Source: an uncultured Bacteroidota bacterium (GTDB lineage Bacteria > Bacteroidota > Bacteroidia > Flavobacteriales > Flavobacteriaceae). Taken from it: a stretch of DNA of 64,000 nt. A model generated the notes under the pieces. It was not told the DNA's origin, did no database searches, and saw nothing but the letters and a program-made list of their open reading frames with translations. Positions 59,848 to 64,000 of this stretch are shown in pieces. Each line of letters starts with the position of its first letter. Within the stretch, counting starts at the first letter, position 1. The position numbers and the translations under genes are program-made. The stretch lies in NCBI GenBank assembly GCA_902546725.1, contig CACCLB010000001.1, forward strand, positions 179,716 through 243,715. The letters run 5' to 3'.

Positions 59848-62048
59848 TAAGTAAATTTGAGGTTAAAACTACGATATCTTGGTGAGAAATTGTCTGTACT
59901 GATGTAATTATCATTGTAAACTAGAAATAAATCAGATAATGGAGCAAAGCGCCACTGCAGTCTTGAATTGACTCCTAAGTTTTCTCCCTGAGAATTGTAT
60001 TGCACAAAGGTTGTCCAAAAAAGAGTTTTGGTAAATGTAAAGTCAAGCTTTGGACTGATCAGCCAAATATTTTTTGAAGGGTATGGGTCTGGCAGTCTGA
60101 TGGCGTTAAAGTTTAAGAGCATACTGGCATTAAAAATGGGCTGTTTTCTCCAGTTGAGTTCATTCTCTATAGAAAATTTTGTTCCATTGTAAAATGTACC
60201 ATATTTAATTTCAGTGTCAAAGTTAAACGTCTTTCGTTGGTCAGAGCGATAGGAAATTTCGTATTCAGAAAAGGTATAAGAAGAGTTGGCAGGAAGAGGG
60301 GTTGATCCATCACTCCTGGTGGGGTCAAAATCATTGATTAAATATTCGTAGCGATTGGTGTATTGCACACGCAGGCTGGTACTGTTTAAGAAACTTTTAC
60401 GAATGGAAGAGAAAAACCAGCGATCTGTCAGCTGATAGTCTATAGCTGGATTGAAAACTAAAAAACTACGCTGCGAAAAATCGTAGTTATTTACCTTGGG
60501 ATTTTTGGGATAAACTCTGTAGGAGTAAGCAGGACTTAATTTTAAAAAACCAGTTCGTCTAAAAAAACCAAGATCTGATCTGAAGTCTTCCCCTCCGTGA
60601 ATAACTTCCATTGAGGCGCGATGTCTTAAGGTGTTGCGTTCGAGATTCATACCAGCAATAACATCATCCTCTGTGAGCCCTTCGGTAAAAGATTTGTGTA
60701 AAAAGGCTCTCCCAACCCATTTACTGTCAGGTGAAGCCAGGTTGTATTCAAGTCCTGTGACACTATTGCTCCGTTCTTCATCACTAATAAAATCGTATTC
60801 ATCGGTTGTTCTCCGATCAATAAAAAAGAAGCTTACATTGGAGCGATCAAATACTTTTTGACGAAGGGTAAAAACGGTATTCAAATTGGAGGGAATTTCG
60901 TTTTTTTCATCAGCCTCAGTAAGTATATTTAAAAAACCTATTCTCAAATTTGAATTGAGTTTTCCGCTCAGGCGTCCTCCAGCAATAATTTTATTTTCGA
61001 TGGTATTTCCATCCAAATCTCTAGCAACACCGATCCTTCTCGAAAAGAATGGAATGACATCTCGGTTGGCTCCAAAGTCTTTAAAAAGGTCGTCGTTTTG
61101 GGTAAAAAACTGACGTTTTTCAGGGAGTGAAATCGCAAATCGAGTCAAGTTTACAATCTGATCGTCCACTTCCACTTGAGAGAAATCAGGATTGAATGTC
61201 AAATCAAGATTGAGTGCATTTCCAATAGGGATTTTAGCATCACCACCTACATTCGATGCGGTATTTTTATTTTCATTAGCAAAATCATTATAACTGACTC
61301 CGCTTAAAAAAGGAATGATAGAAATAGGGTTTCGTGCCTTTTTTAGAGGCTTTTCAAAAACCATTTTCCCCATAAAAGCAAGGTTACCGATAAGTTGATT
61401 TTGAGGGGTTCTGATCCAAATGCTGTGTTCATTTCCCTGGGTATTTCTTCGGTAAATATTGAATCTCCAAGAAGGGTTTTTATTGTCGTAGAACATGGAG
61501 TTAAAAGGAATTCGAAACTCTGCAGTATAGCGGTCTTCTTCAATTTTTGTCTCTACATTCCATTTGGTGTCCCACGCGTAATTTCTGCTCGTTCTATAAT
61601 CCTGATTTCCCCCTGATATCAGTCCATCCGCTTTGATTCCTAATGGATTAGTTGCAAAAGAAAAGGCATTCGTCGCATCACTAAAAGTATCGAAAAGTAA
61701 GGTTAAATAATCTACACCAAAGGTGCTAAAATCACGCTTTAAATTAGGGGTGGTAAAATTCTTACCATCAATTTTTGCCTCTACTAAGATATAGAGATTT
61801 TGTTCATCTCGAATTATTTTTAAACGAGTTTGCTTCTTTGCTTGAAGGGAGTCTGTAGGCCTCCACATCCAAAAATTTGAAGTCCATGAGGCTTTTTCCC
61901 ATTCAATTTCTTCACCCAGCCCGTCAATTTTAATAATTCCATCAATAGAAGGAACGAGTACTTCTTCTTCTTCGATTTGACTAAGGAGAGTAGCAGGGAT
62001 GAATAAAGTCCATATTAAAGTTAGGACCGCAATTTTTTTATAACTCAA
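59832..62048 (-). CDS. DUF5916 (CBM9-like N-terminus plus outer-membrane beta-barrel-like) protein
   Basis: IDGIIKIDGLGEEIEWEKASW...RTRLKIIRDEQNLYILVEA-type CBM9 start; FNPDFSQVEVDDQIVNLTRFAISLPEKRQFFTQNDDLF; beta-rich C-terminus. Confidence 0.85.
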   Translation of the reverse strand: MSYKKIAVLTLIWTLFIPATLLSQIEEEEVLVPSIDGIIKIDGLGEEIEWEKASWTSNFWMWRPTDSLQAKKQTRLKIIRDEQNLYILVEAKIDGKNFTTPNLKRDFSTFGVDYLTLLFDTFSDATNAFSFATNPLGIKADGLISGGNQDYRTSRNYAWDTKWNVETKIEEDRYTAEFRIPFNSMFYDNKNPSWRFNIYRRNTQGNEHSIWIRTPQNQLIGNLAFMGKMVFEKPLKKARNPISIIPFLSGVSYNDFANENKNTASNVGGDAKIPIGNALNLDLTFNPDFSQVEVDDQIVNLTRFAISLPEKRQFFTQNDDLFKDFGANRDVIPFFSRRIGVARDLDGNTIENKIIAGGRLSGKLNSNLRIGFLNILTEADEKNEIPSNLNTVFTLRQKVFDRSNVSFFFIDRRTTDEYDFISDEERSNSVTGLEYNLASPDSKWVGRAFLHKSFTEGLTEDDVIAGMNLERNTLRHRASMEVIHGGEDFRSDLGFFRRTGFLKLSPAYSYRVYPKNPKVNNYDFSQRSFLVFNPAIDYQLTDRWFFSSIRKSFLNSTSLRVQYTNRYEYLINDFDPTRSDGSTPLPANSSYTFSEYEISYRSDQRKTFNFDTEIKYGTFYNGTKFSIENELNWRKQPIFNASMLLNFNAIRLPDPYPSKNIWLISPKLDFTFTKTLFWTTFVQYNSQGENLGVNSRLQWRFAPLSDLFLVYNDNYISTDNFSPRYRSFNLKFTYWLNI

Positions 62049-62134
62049 TTTCTTCTTTTCGGAATAAAAATACTTAATATTAATTTGACATTGAAATGTA
62101 CAGATGGTTTAATTTTGTTTTAAATTATTAATAC

Positions 62135-62917
62135 ATGAGGGTTCTAATTTTCTGTCTCTTTTTTCCATTAACTGTAATGGCAACTTTAACTACTCCAGAT
62201 ATACTTTGGGGAAAGACAGGGCATAGGGTGGTTGGAGAACTTGCTTCTCAGAGGATTTCAAAGCGTACACTTAAAAAAATCAACAGCCTTTTAGATGGGG
62301 AATCTTTGGCTCAAGTCTCTACTTTTGGTGATGAAATAAAAGCAGACAAACGATATCGATCTTACAATCCTTGGCATTATGCTAATGTAAAAACTGATGA
62401 AACCTATACTGACGGGAAAAAAAACGAAGAGGGTGATATAGTCCTTGCAATTCAAAAATGTATTCAGATACTCAAAAACCCATTGAGCTCTAGAGCAGAT
62501 AAGCAATTTTATTTAAAGTTATTGGTTCATTTAGTTGGTGACCTTCATCAACCTATGCATCTTGGGAAACCTTCGGATCGTGGAGGGAATGATGTAAAAT
62601 TAAAATGGTTTGGTCGTAACACAAATCTCCACATGCTATGGGATAGCAATATGATTGATGATTACGGTATGAGTTATACCGAACTTACGGCTAACCTTCC
62701 TAAACTCAAAGCAGCCGAGCTCAAGCAAATTGCAAAGGCACCTTTGATTGTTTGGGTGAACGAATCTCATGACTTAGCAAAGCAGATATACAGCTCACTT
62801 CCAGAAAACAGAAACTTGGCCTATCGCTACAGCTACGATCATTTTGAAACTGTTCGAATGCAATTACTTAAAGCTGGAGTCCGACTCGCTGCGTTGTTAG
62901 ACGATATTTTTAAATAA
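62135..62917 (+). CDS. S1/P1 nuclease family protein
   Basis: WGKTGHRVVGELASQRIS, YNPWHYANV, LVHLVGDLHQPMHLGKPSDRGGNDVKLKWFGRNTNLHMLWDSNMID. Confidence 0.94.
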   Translation: MRVLIFCLFFPLTVMATLTTPDILWGKTGHRVVGELASQRISKRTLKKINSLLDGESLAQVSTFGDEIKADKRYRSYNPWHYANVKTDETYTDGKKNEEGDIVLAIQKCIQILKNPLSSRADKQFYLKLLVHLVGDLHQPMHLGKPSDRGGNDVKLKWFGRNTNLHMLWDSNMIDDYGMSYTELTANLPKLKAAELKQIAKAPLIVWVNESHDLAKQIYSSLPENRNLAYRYSYDHFETVRMQLLKAGVRLAALLDDIFK

Positions 62918-63515
62918 TTTTCCGAAAGGTAAGGTTGATCCTTGGTTGAATGGGTTTAGCCGTTTTGGGTATTTGATGTAGCCACTTTTCTTGGGTGTCT
63001 CCCTCCATTAAGAGTAAACTGCCCGAATGAAGTAAAACTTTTAGTCTTGCTTCTTTAATAGTTCGATGTTTTAGGTGAAAAAATCGTTGAGCTCCAAAGC
63101 TTACTGAAGCTATGCTAGGACTTTTCCCCAATTCCTTTTCATTGTCTGCGTGCCATCCGTTACTGTCCTTTCCATCACGATATAGGTTGAGTAAGACAGA
63201 GGTAAATTCTACTGAGGATACAGTGCGAATGCGTTCGTATATCGCAGTCAATTCAGTTGTCATTTGATTGGGATACATGGTAATTCCAGAATAGGAATAA
63301 GGCTTGGTATTGTTTGCGTGTAGGGCAGTAAGCCTAGGCTGGTCATAGGTTTTTCCAAAAACAGTAATAGGGTCTTGTTGCCAAGGAATAGTCTCGGAAA
63401 GTTTGGAGTAAAAGTGTTCTGCTTCATCAGTATTAAAGAAATACTGAAAGTAACGCAATCGAGCATCTGGAAGTTCTAATGGAGTTCCGTCAGAAGGAAG
63501 TTGTACGTGTTGCAT
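62910..63515 (-). CDS. AlkB-like alpha-ketoglutarate-dependent dioxygenase
   Basis: LLNLYRDGKDSNGWHADNEKELGKSPSIASVSFGAQRFFHLKHR, GSLLLMEGDTQEKWLHQIPKT, PRINLTFRKI. Confidence 0.93.
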   Translation of the reverse strand: MQHVQLPSDGTPLELPDARLRYFQYFFNTDEAEHFYSKLSETIPWQQDPITVFGKTYDQPRLTALHANNTKPYSYSGITMYPNQMTTELTAIYERIRTVSSVEFTSVLLNLYRDGKDSNGWHADNEKELGKSPSIASVSFGAQRFFHLKHRTIKEARLKVLLHSGSLLLMEGDTQEKWLHQIPKTAKPIQPRINLTFRKII

Positions 63516-63531
63516 AAAAAGTGAAGATATA

Positions 63532-63555
63532 AAAAAACCGCCCGAGTGGGCGGTT
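63532..63555 (-). terminator. Intrinsic terminator downstream of htpG
   Basis: Minus strand AACCGCCC-ACTC-GGGCGGTTTTTTT. Confidence 0.88.
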
Positions 63556-63561
63556 GGTCAT

Positions 63562-64000
63562 TTACTTTATCATATCGACACTACGCTGAATGAATTGCGT
63601 AAGTGCCTCACCTTTGAGTTGATTTTGGGAGAGTTTTGCCAAGTCTAAAGCTTGTAAAATTAGACGCTCTCGTTTTTTAGCAGTTTTGGTGTTGAGAATT
63701 TGTCCGACCAGTTCGTGATTGGTGTTGACAACCAAGTTAAACATATCAGGCATATTACCCATCATTCCCCCGCCACCTGTTTGCTGCATTTCCTTCATTC
63801 GACGCATAAACTCTGGTTGAGTCAAAACAAAAGGCAGTGTTTTACTGTCCATTGCCTCCATCTGAACGGTATAACCACTTTGAGTTACCACAGATTCAAT
63901 CATGGGCTTTAAGGTTTCTTTTTCTTCATCAGATAATTTTGAAACAGTACTCTCTTCTTTTTTGATTAAGTTTTCTAAAGTATCTCCATCGACACGAGCA
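63562..64000 (-). CDS. htpG: Molecular chaperone HtpG, C-terminal part (runs off window)
   Basis: Open frame to window end (ARVDGDTLENLIKKEESTVSKLSDEEKETLKPMIESVV...EFMRRMKEMQQTGGGGMMGNMPDMFNLVVNTNHELVGQIL). Confidence 0.88.
   Translation of the reverse strand, partial: ARVDGDTLENLIKKEESTVSKLSDEEKETLKPMIESVVTQSGYTVQMEAMDSKTLPFVLTQPEFMRRMKEMQQTGGGGMMGNMPDMFNLVVNTNHELVGQILNTKTAKKRERLILQALDLAKLSQNQLKGEALTQFIQRSVDMIK

Noticed and set aside
1-64000. CRISPR array, rRNA genes, intact IS elements
   Set aside because: No regularly spaced repeats, rRNA signatures or transposase motifs were seen.

Overview
The window is a Bacteroidetes/Flavobacteriia-type chromosome segment (TAnnTTTG promoter motifs, DUF2851, DUF5916, DUF3467, rplKAJL-rpoBC context). 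Main content: (i) a glycosyltransferase/membrane block (1-4.7 kb). (ii) An arsenosugar-biosynthesis-like cluster at about 4.7-15.4 kb: Fe-S protein, FAD oxidoreductase, TIGR04283- and TIGR04282-like transferases, DUF547, ArsM-like methyltransferase ending in GGGCC, purine nucleoside phosphorylase, AhpD-like protein, and radical SAM ArsS. A 5'-truncated fibre-like relic interrupts it. (iii) A complete trp operon, trpEGDCFBA, on the minus strand. It is preceded by an unannotated 17-aa leader peptide with tandem Trp codons (MNRTIIFLNEWWNTFQQ) and a rho-independent attenuator. (iv) An unannotated 27-aa CDGSH Fe-S protein. (v) A stretch at 23.4-28.5 kb with three disrupted genes (DUF2851, K+ channel with RCK domain, helix-hairpin-helix protein). 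(vi) rpsU-xerC-hpf and four tRNAs, separated from tuf-tRNA-Trp-secE-nusG-rplKAJL-rpoBC by about 11.4 kb of accessory DNA. That DNA holds a decayed Rep-like gene, two overlapping small RHH-like ORFs, four copies of a short '(I/V)xELxE(D/E)DM' gene tail, a BspA-like repeat protein and an unusual TonB-plug protein. (vii) prfC, idi, 6-pyruvoyl-tetrahydropterin-synthase-like, DUF5916, S1/P1 nuclease, alkB and the 3' part of htpG. No CRISPR array, rRNA or intact transposase/integrase of an element was seen. All family calls are from reading the translations; no database search was run.
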